Shown one piece after another: positions 9,921 through 20,304 of a stretch of 64,000 bases of DNA. The stretch lies in contig OX424558.1 in the NCBI GenBank assembly GCA_949152475.1, forward strand, positions 40,540,751 through 40,604,750, read 5' to 3'. The position numbers and the translations under genes were made by a program. The notes under the pieces are model-generated. The model was given only the letters and a program-made list of their open reading frames with translations. It was not told where the DNA came from and ran no database searches. Positions within the stretch are counted from its first letter, which is position 1, and each line of letters opens with the position of its first letter. The stretch comes from Terebella lapidaria. Taxonomy: Eukaryota; Annelida; Polychaeta; Terebellida; Terebellidae.

Positions 9921-11548
9921 TCGGACATCCGATCTTGCAATCAGTCGGAAACACCAACGGATATGGTGTACCGCCAGTCGGATACCCTGGCGCGACAAGC
10001 GGTGTTCCAAATGGAGTAGCTGTCGGATACTATTCAGCGTACGTCGGCTACGTGAACCCACCGCCCGGATATGGTGGCGTTCCCAGCGTGATAGCTGACA
10101 CCGGCTATCATGGTGCACAACCCGGATTAGTGTACCATGGTGTAGGCCCAGATGGATCGGCATACCGATATCCACCACCGGCTGTATTCCCACCCTCAGT
10201 CGGGATACCATGGGTGACACCTCCATACAGTCAACCGGCCCCTGCTGCACAAGCACCACACGACCCCAGTCACACGACGGCACCACCTGCCGCATCGCTC
10301 GCCGTCTCCGCGACGACAGCACCGACCGCCCCCGCTAACGCGACCCCGATCGGCCCAGATACAACGGCTCCGGCGACTTCGGCTGTTCCGACTCCGACGG
10401 CCACTGCAGTGACTACATCAGTTGCGGTGAGTGTTGATACGCCCACGCCACAGGGACTCACGTCTGAGCCCCAAACGTTGGCTACGGCTAAAATGGCTCA
10501 ATGGCGTGCGACCTTCAAGGAGGGCAATCTCACTCAATACATTCGGAGTTTCGAACAATTTACCGCGGCTTTCACTTACTCCGACCTCAACAAGACGACG
10601 ACCTTCCGGAGCACGCTGCGCGGCCGCGCTGAAGCGCTAGCTCTAAATATCCCGGTCGCGACTCCCTGGGAGGAGTTCCGTCGTCAACTTCTAGAGGGCT
10701 GGGAACCCGAGCCCCGTCGACAGTCGAAACGGGACGATTTTCCGTTCCTCAAGCGGGAACGAAAAGAGGACGCGGAACACTACATGGAGCGACTCCAAGC
10801 CCTGGCGGAGCAAGTGTTCGATGACGTTACGCGAACGTCGCGGCAACGAACTGTAATTGCACAATTCGTTAACGGCCAACCCGACCCCATTGCCGATAAA
10901 CTGTGTGCCCTCACTTTTAACAGTTACAGTGAGGCACTTACGGCTGTTCTCAAAGTAGAAAGTCGTCAGCAGAGGACAGCCAGAGATCGACACCGAGGCA
11001 CGCGACGTGCTGACATTTCCGCAAGCGGATACGCGGAAGACGACCCTGTTAATGAAGAACTGTCTTGTGCCATGGGACAAGTCACTCAGGGGGAAACACT
11101 AACCCCAGAGCAAATTGCGGCCTACTACGACCCCGCGGACAGCGACACTACCGGCCTACGGGGTTGCGACGAACATTCAGTGCCGGCCTGCTCACGCGAG
11201 TGGGTGGCTGAAGCTTTCCAGTGCGTCCTTAGTGACGAGAATGGACTATGTGAGGAAGCGGCTATCTTTTCTGTCCTGCGAACAACGGCCCCGATGAAAG
11301 GTGATCGACCCCCGCAACCCGGACGACCCATGGTTTGCTTCTTTTGCAAGAAGCCCGGTCATCGCTGGATGCGGTGCTTCCGGCTTAAGGATGTGCTAGT
11401 GCGCAACGGCATGAAACCGCTAGCATTTCGGCCTAATGGTCCCGGTACTGACAGAAGGACAGCTCAAGTGTTGTCAGTACCTAACCAAACCGGTAACCAA
11501 ACTAAACCGGCCCCACCAACACCTCCGACCCCGTCGTCAAACCAGTAG
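9722..11548 (+). CDS. gag: Gag-like polyprotein of the gypsy element
   Basis: 608 codons. The first ~250 residues are low complexity (Gly/Tyr/Pro-rich, then Ala/Thr/Pro-rich). A retrotransposon gag domain covers about residues 258-370 (recognisable by FEQFTAAFTYSD, the RGRAEALAL segment and WEEFRRQLLEGW). A CCHC zinc knuckle, CFFCKKPGHRWMRC, lies near residues 537-551 and would bind RNA. Gag forms the virus-like particle of such elements. Confidence 0.9.
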   Translation: MATTIYVKSPTLRPRHADFRHTRSRADTRAPAPTTHRPSPTTGEQPRFDPSQDQVVSASAESVVPMIGHPILQSVGNTNGYGVPPVGYPGATSGVPNGVAVGYYSAYVGYVNPPPGYGGVPSVIADTGYHGAQPGLVYHGVGPDGSAYRYPPPAVFPPSVGIPWVTPPYSQPAPAAQAPHDPSHTTAPPAASLAVSATTAPTAPANATPIGPDTTAPATSAVPTPTATAVTTSVAVSVDTPTPQGLTSEPQTLATAKMAQWRATFKEGNLTQYIRSFEQFTAAFTYSDLNKTTTFRSTLRGRAEALALNIPVATPWEEFRRQLLEGWEPEPRRQSKRDDFPFLKRERKEDAEHYMERLQALAEQVFDDVTRTSRQRTVIAQFVNGQPDPIADKLCALTFNSYSEALTAVLKVESRQQRTARDRHRGTRRADISASGYAEDDPVNEELSCAMGQVTQGETLTPEQIAAYYDPADSDTTGLRGCDEHSVPACSREWVAEAFQCVLSDENGLCEEAAIFSVLRTTAPMKGDRPPQPGRPMVCFFCKKPGHRWMRCFRLKDVLVRNGMKPLAFRPNGPGTDRRTAQVLSVPNQTGNQTKPAPPTPPTPSSNQ

Positions 11549-11694
11549 GGGAAGGTGCTGAGGAGCAAGGGCCTTCCAGACAACAGGACAACGTTCCCCG
11601 CTCCACATCTGCGGTTGTCACGACTACTGTACCGGTAACGACACCAATAACGACCCCACAGCCGGCCCAGCCCACACCTCAGCTCCCTGAAGGG

Positions 11695-14600
11695 GTGTGT
11701 ACCAAATGTCAAGCTCCGACCCCGAAACCGGCCTCTTTTCATGAAGGGGTGTCCGCACCGCAACCACAGCGGCCACCACGTGGAAACCGTCGTCCTGAAG
11801 GGGTGTCACCCCCGACCGCCAACGGCACCGGAACGGACAGCATGTCCGAGATTGAGTGGATCTCCGACGACGGAGGATTCTACGCCTTTCCGAGTGGACC
11901 GGAGTCCAAACTGCCGCCTCTTCACACACTATTCAGGCCGCCGCCAGACGACCCCGAAATTCCGGCTGTCATCAACAACTCCAGCGCCACCAATCACAAA
12001 TGCTGGAAGTTGCCGGTACACGTCGGAAACAAGGCGATAAAGGCTGTACTCGACTCCGGAGCGCATATCTCCCTGCTCCGACGCGATCAGCTACGTCACG
12101 TCCCCGCCGACCAGCGACATTTGCGATCTACTTCGGCTATTATTCGTGACGTCACTGGACAGTCAAGCCCGATCGATGGACTGATCGACCTTTCAATACA
12201 GGTCGGAACCAACCATATGGTCGTAACCTTTTGTGTGGCTGACATACATGACGACATGATTCTCGGCATGAACTTTTTCCGGCAAGCTCACGCTGTAGTG
12301 AATTACGGTGAAGGGACGATACAGGTACACAAAGAGATCCTGTTCGCACATAAAGACATTGAGGCCAATGTTGTCAGAATGGCCGTGCGACGAGCTGTCA
12401 CCGTCCCCGCATGCAGCGAAGCAATAGTGGAGCTGGTCCCGACTTCCCGAGTCCGAGTTCGACAACACCCGAGGATAGTCCAGCCACTTACGACCTTTCC
12501 CGAGGAAACCGACCTCATCATGGGGAGAACACTTACGACCCTGAATCGGCAGTGCGTAAAGGTGTCGGTAGTCAATCCAGCAGATACCGGCATTACGCTC
12601 ACCCGTTCCGTCCCTGTCGCTATAGCAAGCCCTGTCGAAAGTGTCGTCGGAGCTCTGCCACGACCCGGAGAGGAGCCCGACCCGGCCACGGTAGACGCCA
12701 GTCATTACCGCGACCTACCGCCACATCTACAAGAAATGGTGGATCGCGCCGGACTAGCGCCGGAACAACATCGGCGTTGCGTCAACCTGGTTCACCAATA
12801 CCAGGACACATTCATGCACCCAGACGGCCAACTGGGACGGACCCAAGTCGTCCAGCATAGGATCGACACCGGCAACTCGGCCCCAATTCGACAACGACAG
12901 CGACGCGTCCCTCAGGCGCAGCAAAGCATCATCGACGAAGAGATCAACAAGATGCTCCGCTTGGGGTGTATTGAGCCGTCAGATTCGCCCTGGAGCGCAC
13001 AGGTAGTGCTCGTGCGAAAGAAGAACGGACAAGTACGCTTCTGTGTCGACTATCGGCTCCTGAATGATGTCACCCGCAAGGATTCGTATCCCTTGCCCAA
13101 CATTCAGGACACTCATGACGCCCTGGCAGGCGCCAACTACTTCTCGGCCCTAGACCTGGCCTCCGGCTACTGGCAGGTTGAAGTCGACCCCAGCGACAGA
13201 CCGAAGACTGCCTTCGCCACGAGGAAGGGACTCTATCAGTTTAAGGTCATGCCATTCGGCCTTAGCAACGCCCCGGCAACCTTCGAACGGCTTATGGAGA
13301 CCATACTCCGTGGTTACTTGTGGACCCGGTGTATGTGCTATCTCGACGACGTGATAGCTTACGGCAGAACATTCGATCAGGCACTCGCAAACCTGGAAGC
13401 GGTCCTGGATCGGATCAGATCGGCAGGCCTGAAACTACAGCCCAAGAAGTGTGAGTTGTTCCAACGGGAAATCTTGTACTTAGGGTTCATAGTGAGCGGC
13501 CAAGGAATCCGAGTCGACCCCAACAAAGTTAAAGCCATCAGAGAATGGCCGACCCCGTGCGAGATCACCGACGTCAGGGCTTTCCTTGGTTTCGCCAACT
13601 ACCACAGGCGATTCATCAAGGACTACGCTGAGATCGCTGAACCTCTCGTAGCGCTTACCCGAGGTGAATGCCACTTCACTTGGGGACCGGCCCAGCGACG
13701 AGCTTTCCAGCGACTCCGCGACGCCCTCATCAAGGCGCCCAAGCTCGCTCATCCGACCCAGAATTCGGACGACTACTTCATCCTCGACACGGATGCAAGC
13801 GGCTTTGCTGTGGGAGGCGCCCTCTCACAAAGGGTTAACGGGAAGGAGATCCCCATCGGGTTCGCCAGTAAAACCCTTTCCCGGACCCAGCGGAATTATT
13901 GCACCACCTATCGGGAACTACTGGCAGTAGTTGAGATGGTGCAACACTATCGGCACTACCTCTGGGGTAGGAAATTCCTCCTCCGGACCGACCATAGCTC
14001 GCTGAGGTGGCTGAAAAATTACAGCGACGCCGACGGCATGCTCGCTAGGTGGCTCGCCAAGCTACAGCAGTATGACTTTCGGATAGAGCATCGACCCGGT
14101 AAACTACACGGTAACGCCGACGGCCTGTCACGGTGCCACAGTTGTAAACACCAAGACTGTCCCGGACGACTCGTCACACCTCCGACCGACCCAGAAACAA
14201 GTTCCGGAGAACTTCCAGTTCGTCGGATAACTGTTGTTCCGACCCAGACAAGGGCAGACCTCCTGGACAGTGATTCGATAACATCACCGGTCTTGCCCCA
14301 GCTAGTTTCGGCACGCCAAGTTGTTCGAGTCCGTGCTTTGGACGCCACACTTGATGGACAAAAGTGGCTTTCGAACTATTCGACCCAGGACATTGTCGCG
14401 GCACAGCAAGCCGACCCCAGCGTCGGAAAAGTGCGGCAATGGATGTTAGCCGGCACCAAGCCCGACTCTAGAGAAGTCGCCCGCCAAGGAGAGGAGGTAA
14501 AGACACTTGTTTCCCGCTGGAACCTCCTGGCGCTACAAGACGGAGTGCTGGTTCGACATATAAAACCCGACCCCGCCGGACGGCCTGTGGTGCAAACCGT

Positions 14601-16080
14601 GCTCCCCGTAGCACTCAGGACACAAGTTCTGCACCAACTACACGACCTAAAGATTGTCGGACATCTCGGCATACAGCGTACCATCGAGAGAGTCAGGCGC
14701 CGATTCTACTGGCCCGTCTTGGCGTTGGACGTCGCCCGCTGGTGTGCCCGCTGCCCGCAATGTGTGACCCGCAAGGGTAAACCGGCCCCAAAAAGATCGC
14801 CCCTGACACAGCTACCGACAGGAGCGCCGTTCGACAGAATAGCGATGGACATCCTCGACACCCACAAGATCACGGGAAGAGGCCATCGGTATGTACTAGT
14901 CGTGTCGGACTACTTTACGAAGTACACTGACGCTTTTCCGCTACGGCGACATACGGCCAAAAATGTTGCCGACACCCTGGTGAATCGGTGGATAGTCTAC
15001 CACGGTGTCCCCAAGGCGATCCATAGCAATCAAGGTACTGAGTTTGAGTCGTCCCTGTTCCGGCATGTTGTGCGTCTACTGGGCGCTAAGAAGATTCGTA
15101 CGACCCCATACCGACCCCAGAGCGACGGCCAAGTTGAGCGATTCAACAGGACATTGCTCAACATGCTGAGTGCGTTCGTCAGCGATCGTGCAAACGATTG
15201 GGACTTGCACCTGCCATATGTGTTAATGGCCTATCGAACCTCAGTACACTCGTCCACGGGATGCACCCCGCATCTGATGGTGTATGGACATGAGTGTAAC
15301 TTGCCAGTCGACCTCATGTTTCCGACCTACGACCTTGAGCCTCTACCTCCGTGTGGTCCGGAGTATGTGGAGTATTTGCGGCAAGCCATCAGGACGGCCC
15401 ACGGTTTCGCCCAAGACCATCTCGAAAAAGCGGCAATTCGGCAAAAGATGGGTTATGACGCCCACGCAAAACCACGACCCCAGTTTCAACCAGGCGAACT
15501 GGTCCGGTATTATTATCTGCCACTCACGCAGAATAATAAGTTCGCTCGGCCCTGGACTGGTCCCTGGAGGATCATCGACTGTGTAACCGAGGTGGATTAC
15601 CGAATCGCCCTGGTTTCCAACCCTCGGAACACTCGTGTTGTTCATCTGGATGTGCTCAAGCCATACGAAGGTGACAACCAAGCGGCCCACATCTACTCCG
15701 ACCCTGTACGACCCACAGAGTCGTCAAGTCACTCCGACCCAGAACAGTCGCCCGACCCCATGGGACTTCTCAAGGAGTTTTATTACCCCTGGGAGGTAAC
15801 AGTCCAAGATCGGCATACCGATTCAGACCAAACAGCTGAGTCTGATTCGCCCACGACCCAGAATCGCCAACCGCGATCTCCGACCTCATCCGGCTCAAGT
15901 CGACATCGGCAACGGGAAAGATCACGTAGATCAAGTTCCGACACTCCAAAACCGGCACGCAAGACACGCAGGCAAAAGCCTGTGGTATCTTCCGACCCTG
16001 AGACAAGCGAGGCTACGCCCCCGCCTGCACGACCAAGTCGACCCAAACGCAACGCACGCAGACCGGCCCGATATAGATAA
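11695..16080 (+). CDS. pol: Pol polyprotein of the gypsy element (PR-RT-RH-IN)
   Basis: 1461 codons from the first ATG. Domains in order: aspartic protease (DSGA near residue 120), reverse transcriptase (from about residue 430, with YLDD near 549), RNase H (DTDASG near 698), integrase with an N-terminal zinc-binding HHCC region near 980-1022, a core at about 1040-1190, and a GPY/F-like module (WTGPWRI near 1287). A Ser/Pro/Arg-rich tail follows. Domain order places it in Ty3/gypsy rather than copia or BEL. Confidence 0.95.
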   Translation: MCTKCQAPTPKPASFHEGVSAPQPQRPPRGNRRPEGVSPPTANGTGTDSMSEIEWISDDGGFYAFPSGPESKLPPLHTLFRPPPDDPEIPAVINNSSATNHKCWKLPVHVGNKAIKAVLDSGAHISLLRRDQLRHVPADQRHLRSTSAIIRDVTGQSSPIDGLIDLSIQVGTNHMVVTFCVADIHDDMILGMNFFRQAHAVVNYGEGTIQVHKEILFAHKDIEANVVRMAVRRAVTVPACSEAIVELVPTSRVRVRQHPRIVQPLTTFPEETDLIMGRTLTTLNRQCVKVSVVNPADTGITLTRSVPVAIASPVESVVGALPRPGEEPDPATVDASHYRDLPPHLQEMVDRAGLAPEQHRRCVNLVHQYQDTFMHPDGQLGRTQVVQHRIDTGNSAPIRQRQRRVPQAQQSIIDEEINKMLRLGCIEPSDSPWSAQVVLVRKKNGQVRFCVDYRLLNDVTRKDSYPLPNIQDTHDALAGANYFSALDLASGYWQVEVDPSDRPKTAFATRKGLYQFKVMPFGLSNAPATFERLMETILRGYLWTRCMCYLDDVIAYGRTFDQALANLEAVLDRIRSAGLKLQPKKCELFQREILYLGFIVSGQGIRVDPNKVKAIREWPTPCEITDVRAFLGFANYHRRFIKDYAEIAEPLVALTRGECHFTWGPAQRRAFQRLRDALIKAPKLAHPTQNSDDYFILDTDASGFAVGGALSQRVNGKEIPIGFASKTLSRTQRNYCTTYRELLAVVEMVQHYRHYLWGRKFLLRTDHSSLRWLKNYSDADGMLARWLAKLQQYDFRIEHRPGKLHGNADGLSRCHSCKHQDCPGRLVTPPTDPETSSGELPVRRITVVPTQTRADLLDSDSITSPVLPQLVSARQVVRVRALDATLDGQKWLSNYSTQDIVAAQQADPSVGKVRQWMLAGTKPDSREVARQGEEVKTLVSRWNLLALQDGVLVRHIKPDPAGRPVVQTVLPVALRTQVLHQLHDLKIVGHLGIQRTIERVRRRFYWPVLALDVARWCARCPQCVTRKGKPAPKRSPLTQLPTGAPFDRIAMDILDTHKITGRGHRYVLVVSDYFTKYTDAFPLRRHTAKNVADTLVNRWIVYHGVPKAIHSNQGTEFESSLFRHVVRLLGAKKIRTTPYRPQSDGQVERFNRTLLNMLSAFVSDRANDWDLHLPYVLMAYRTSVHSSTGCTPHLMVYGHECNLPVDLMFPTYDLEPLPPCGPEYVEYLRQAIRTAHGFAQDHLEKAAIRQKMGYDAHAKPRPQFQPGELVRYYYLPLTQNNKFARPWTGPWRIIDCVTEVDYRIALVSNPRNTRVVHLDVLKPYEGDNQAAHIYSDPVRPTESSSHSDPEQSPDPMGLLKEFYYPWEVTVQDRHTDSDQTAESDSPTTQNRQPRSPTSSGSSRHRQRERSRRSSSDTPKPARKTRRQKPVVSSDPETSEATPPPARPSRPKRNARRPARYR

Positions 16081-17758
16081 CCCCGGCCTGGTTATCTGAT
16101 TGATACCATTGATGATGAATTATGCATGTCTAATGGACTATGATATCATGTCATTCACAATAATAATATATTATATTACAATAACAATATATGCATTTAA
16201 CATGTACAAGATGTCAGTGAGGCAAATTCGATATATATACACTTGATATGATTTCATAATTATGATGCTGGTGAATAATTGGTTTCGTCCCCGTATAGCA
16301 TGTACCATTGTTCCGCGTGTGTTACGCACTAACTAAAATATCATGCAAAATTTCTATCCATGTGTCAGCCGAAGAGGATAATAACCAGTCACACCGTGAG
16401 TAAGGCCACTTAGTTGTCGAAGAGGTGATAGTGTGATTCGTTCCGGGGTATGCGTCGACAGAGCCTCTACCCACTCTATGTAACATTCAGAGGAACGGCC
16501 CAGTGGTACGGGAACCAGTCACGGAAAAGCTATCATGCCAAGATGCGGCCTGTCACCAAATTCTTCACACAAATATTCAAAGCGCCACGGTGTGACCGAC
16601 CCAGTTCATTGCAATTTCGACCCCTACAATATTAGCGGCCCCGTCGTCTTGTGAACTGGCTGATAATGAACGGAACGATGTCCGCCCCTGTGAGTGATTG
16701 ATATTAATATCTCAGCCTTTAATCACTGTGTGTCGTCTGCTAAACCGCAATTCGACCCCGTTAGTCTACTGTGCGCTAACTTGGAAAGAAAAGGAACGAT
16801 AAACTGTGCAGGTCACAAGGGTCGCACGAGCGCAGGTGGACCCTGTAGCTGTTCACAGCACCTCCATGAACTCCCCTTAATAATTTCAATAGTGAGTCGT
16901 CGGGCAGAAAGAGCCCAGAAATTTGAACAGTCGATAAGTACATTTAGGATATGTTTTGGAATGTGTAATCCAGGGGACGGCAGATGAACATTCGGAAAAC
17001 TGGACAGTGTGTGGACCCCCCTGCTGTCGTAACGGCCCGGCCTGGTAGGTCGGAGAAGGATTGTACCCGCGTTTCCCTGACGACGGCCCCGCCTCGCGGC
17101 ACACACCCGGAATAACAACACGCTACATGAGGATCGGATTCGAACAGGTATAAGGCCATACTTCAGAAAACATGGCAGAATTCGACCCTGAACAAATCCG
17201 AACTATTTCTACAATCGACCCAGTGAACTTGTCGGCCTCACATCACAGCGGCCCCGCCGTCTCCTGCCAACAAACGTGGTCGGGAGTAGTAACGAACTTC
17301 GGCCTTGAACAGCCGGCCCTGTTGTGTCGGCCCCACAGGATAGTGACTTGGAAATCCTGGTCACGCTGATCTGCTCGACCCTGAACTGTCGGCCCAGCAT
17401 CATGTCGGCCCTATAGTGACATGGGAGAAGTAATCCTGGTCACTGTAATCACCTTGGTCACGTAATTTGTCCATTCTACTAGAGAATGTCGAGGAGCTTT
17501 GCTTAATCATATCATATCATCTCATACTCGTTGTTGTGCATGTATTTGTAAATGTATCATCGTAGTGACTGCTGACGGACTGACTGTTGACGTTTATTTT
17601 GACGGTTAGGAATTTTTATTGTATGAAGTGTTTTCACATTGTCGCGCGGCGAGTGTGTGTGAGTGTTGGCGTTTGACCTTTTAGGACTTCTTAGCTTTTT
17701 ATTGTTTAGTTTTGGCGACGGTAGGGTCCGGGAAGGGTAATCCCGAGGGCGTAGGATT
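16081..17758 (+). other. Long 3' non-coding region of the gypsy element, rich in CG[A/G]CCC
   Basis: About 1.7 kb between pol and the 3' purine tract with no supported gene. Its second half is unusual: between about 16541 and 17420 I count 14 copies of CGACCC or CGGCCC on the plus strand, and only one obvious reverse-complement copy. The same hexamers recur in the LTRs, leader, gag and pol. Confidence 0.7.
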
Positions 17759-17773
17759 AATGAAGGGGTGTTA
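17759..17773 (+). other. Polypurine tract region
   Basis: The run GAAGGGG lies just 5' of the 3' LTR, the expected plus-strand primer site. Strict adjacency would place the U3 start at 17769 (TGTTATG) rather than 17774. Confidence 0.6.
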
Positions 17774-18519
17774 TGTAGTAATTTTAGCGACTGTTACTCC
17801 CGTCCCTCCCGCGCACTACACATTTCCACAACAAACATTCATTCTACATGACTTACATACAGGACAAGTACACACTATACGAACACAGTCATAAACTCCA
17901 TGTAGTCATGGTTACACACACAGGTCAAACCACGCACCTGCGGCCCCACTTGTTCAGTACACTCGGCCCCGTATACTCGGCCTTGACCTTCACATGCACT
18001 GACTTCTAAACATAGAACTTGACACACATACTCCACACATCACGTGCACAGATACAGGCATTACAAGTATTGACACGAGCCGGGGAAACCCACTTTCCCG
18101 GTGAGATCAGCACACATCAGCACATACATAGCCAATGACACAACTCCGCTCACACTTGGCGGGAAAATACATGTACTCTGTCCCACGGCCCCGCAAATCT
18201 GCGCAGTAGAGAAGAGGAAGCCCAAGTGAACGGACGTATTCTTGCAATGGCTGCAATAGTGTTATAAAGAAGATATATAAAGACAATACAGAAGTGGATA
18301 TAATATCGTTATATGAAGGACTATACTATAGGATATATATAGAAATATAGACTGGGAACATCACCGGACATAGGTGTGATTCGGCCCTTGAATTGTGTGT
18401 GACTGGACATCGGCTTTTTCCATTGGAATAAACAGTTGAAATATAACTGCCGGCTTGTTATTAGCACAACGACCCAGTTTAAGTCGGCTTGATATCGGCC
18501 GTGAACGATATTCTTCACA
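17774..18519 (+). repeat. 3' LTR
   Basis: Same length as the 5' LTR and nearly identical to it. It is followed by the ATTA target duplication and then by host repeat sequence (TTTTTGAAAGTGCTGTGATCC) that has its counterpart at about 43800-43835 on the minus strand. Confidence 0.95.
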
Positions 18520-18523
18520 ATTA

Positions 18524-18940
18524 TTTTTGAAAGTGCTGTGATCCTTTTGTTGGGATTAGGGCCTATTATGTTTAGAACAAATAATAGCAGGACCGGGGCC
18601 GTCCATGTCCATCCATGATGGGTATGTTTTTACCCAAACTTAGAATACCAGCGCGACCAATAAATAAGTCCGAGGTAGTTTATGATGCTCTGAGTAAACT
18701 ATAGCGCAGAGTGTATACTGATAATATCGACAGCAGGGATTCGTTAGCTAAGGATGCCATCACACAGTGTATGCTTCAACATATTACCTCCCGTACTAAC
18801 CTATTTTTACGATATCAACGAAAAGACTAAAATGTAGTTATTTCTACATGTATTGTACAATTGATGGAATTATTATATATCTGTCCAAACACCGTCTAAA
18901 CGGTTCAGAAACCCAAAACGAACCATATGTATTCCATACT
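18524..18940. repeat. Host dispersed repeat resuming after the gypsy insertion
   Basis: 18524 to about 18700 aligns with the reverse complement of about 43640-43830 (shared GAAAGTGCTGTGATCC and ATAGCAGGACCGGG/CAGCAGGACCGGG). The remaining stretch to 18940 shows nothing I recognise. Confidence 0.65.
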
Positions 18941-19034
18941 CATGTAACCAACGGAGATCTCTGAAAGAAGACGAGAAAGAAAGCAAATATCTCATACAAA
19001 CAAAACTGGCGATCAGCATCGTGTCAATCATTGA

Positions 19035-19195
19035 ACGAAGTTCAACGAATTTCCATCATCACGAGTTTCTCTGATGAAACACCTGTGGAATTCTGTCAAC
19101 ACAATGTTGTCTTTATTAATGAGCCACCAGTGGAATTCCATCATCACAAGCTTGACTTCATCAATGAACCACCGGTGGAATTACATCATTTATTT
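19035..19195. repeat. 45-bp minisatellite remnant (about 3 diverged units)
   Basis: Diverged units of the same 45-bp repeat (ATTAATGAGCCACCAGTGG and similar) precede another copy of the dermatopontin 3' flank. Confidence 0.75.
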
Positions 19196-19229
19196 ATAAT
19201 TTACCAGCACACGACACGACCTTTCGTCG

Positions 19230-19450
19230 TGTGCAGCACAACGAAAGGACTGCAACATCTGTTACACACTCAATAAAACATCGAAACATGGTTCACTTCG
19301 TTTATCTGTCTATGCACTGGTATGAATTACAATTCATGTATGAGAGGCTCTCTTCTCCAAAATGATTTCATTCAATTTGGTCATACATACAGATACAATC
19401 TTTCCAACTGGAACGTAAACACAAAACATACTTGTCATTATAAATAAATC
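19230..19450. repeat. Dermatopontin 3'-flank remnant (unit D)
   Basis: It matches 2835-3030 and 7300-7500, including AAAGGACTGCAACATCTG and the poly(A) signal AATAAA at 19272. No dermatopontin exon accompanies it. It ends abruptly in minisatellite sequence (ATCATCACAAGCTTGTCG). Confidence 0.75.
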
Positions 19451-19472
19451 ATCACAAGCTTGTCGTAATTAA

Positions 19473-19894
19473 AGCTATAATCACTTTTAGAATTGTGAAA
19501 ATTTATTCAGTCTGCAATAGCTATATTTTGTAGCTATATTCGTGCAAATTTGTCCGAAATATGTATTAGGTGCCTAAATTGAGTTGCAAAAGTCAAAATT
19601 CAAACTCGGGCCGCATCCATTTTTTCCTCAAAGCGGTCCGCGATGAGGGCGAGTTCTACATACAGTCTTATGACGTCATTGGTATTAGTCTAGATACTGT
19701 GGCAACCGGCAATGAATGCAGGCCGATCATTCTCTATCCGATGTTTTCACGCACAGTTAACGGCGATTTTCTGATTATCTGTCGTCGAGTTGTACATGTT
19801 TTCTGTATATTCCTGACAATCTCGAGATGTACTTTCAGGTTTGCGTGACAAACAGGAATGCTAGATTCGGCTGATTTTAAAATTGATTCCAACT
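19473..19894. mobile_element. Second TTAA-flanked MITE in the minisatellite
   Basis: TTAA at 19469-19472 and 19895-19898 lies at the corresponding position of the 45-bp unit (the TTAATGAACC junction). The left end AGCTATAATCACTTTTAGAA and the reverse complement of the right end AGTTGGAATCAATTTTAAAA match at about 16 of 22 bases. The interior (around TATGACGTCATTGGTATTAG) has a relative on the minus strand at about 26770-26980. Its ends differ from those of the 5439 element, so it is a different family. Confidence 0.75.
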
Positions 19895-20292
19895 TTAATG
19901 AACCACCAGTGGGATTCCATCATCACAAGCTTGTCTTCTTTATTGAACCACCACTGGAATTTCATCATAACAAGCTTGTCTCTATTAATTAACCACCAGT
20001 GGAATTCCACCATCACAAACTTGTCTTTATTAATGAACCACATGTGGAATTCCATCCTCACAAGCTTGTCTTTATTAATGAACCACCTGTGGAATTCCAT
20101 CCTCACAAGCTTGTCTTTATTAATGAACCACCTGTGGAATTCCATCCCCACAAGCTTGTCTTTATTAATGAACCACCTGTGGAATTCCATCCTCACAAGC
20201 TTGTCTTTATTAATGAACCACCTGTGGAATTCCATCCTCACAAGCTTGTCTTTATTAATGAACCACCTGTGGAATTCCATCCTCACAAGCTT
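19895..20292. repeat. 45-bp minisatellite, block 3 (about 9 units)
   Basis: It has the same unit as blocks 1 and 2, but the last six or seven units are almost identical to each other (CCTGTGGAATTCCATCCTC variant), which indicates a recent local expansion. Long open frames on both strands here are repeat by-products. Confidence 0.9.
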
Positions 20293-20304
20293 CGCTAAAC
20301 TCAT

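Larger units (their letters stand above)
8163..18519 (+). mobile_element. Ty3/gypsy LTR retrotransposon, whole-looking and very young
   Basis: Two 746-bp direct LTRs (TG...CA) flank a gag region and a long pol region in the order protease, reverse transcriptase, RNase H, integrase, which defines Ty3/gypsy (Metaviridae-type). A 4-bp target duplication ATTA lies at 8159-8162 and 18520-18523. Joining the flanks gives a gap-free alignment to the uninterrupted repeat at 43600-44290 (minus strand). The LTRs differ at about two positions in 746, so the insertion is recent. Gag and pol are in different frames, as is common in the family. The element looks whole from the length of its open frames. The U3 start is ambiguous by about 5 bp because a purine tract abuts TGTTATG at 17769. 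Confidence 0.95.

Noticed and set aside
9479-12705. Many long minus-strand and alternate-frame open frames inside the gypsy element
   Set aside because: Shadows caused by the GC-rich, stop-poor composition of the element opposite gag and pol.
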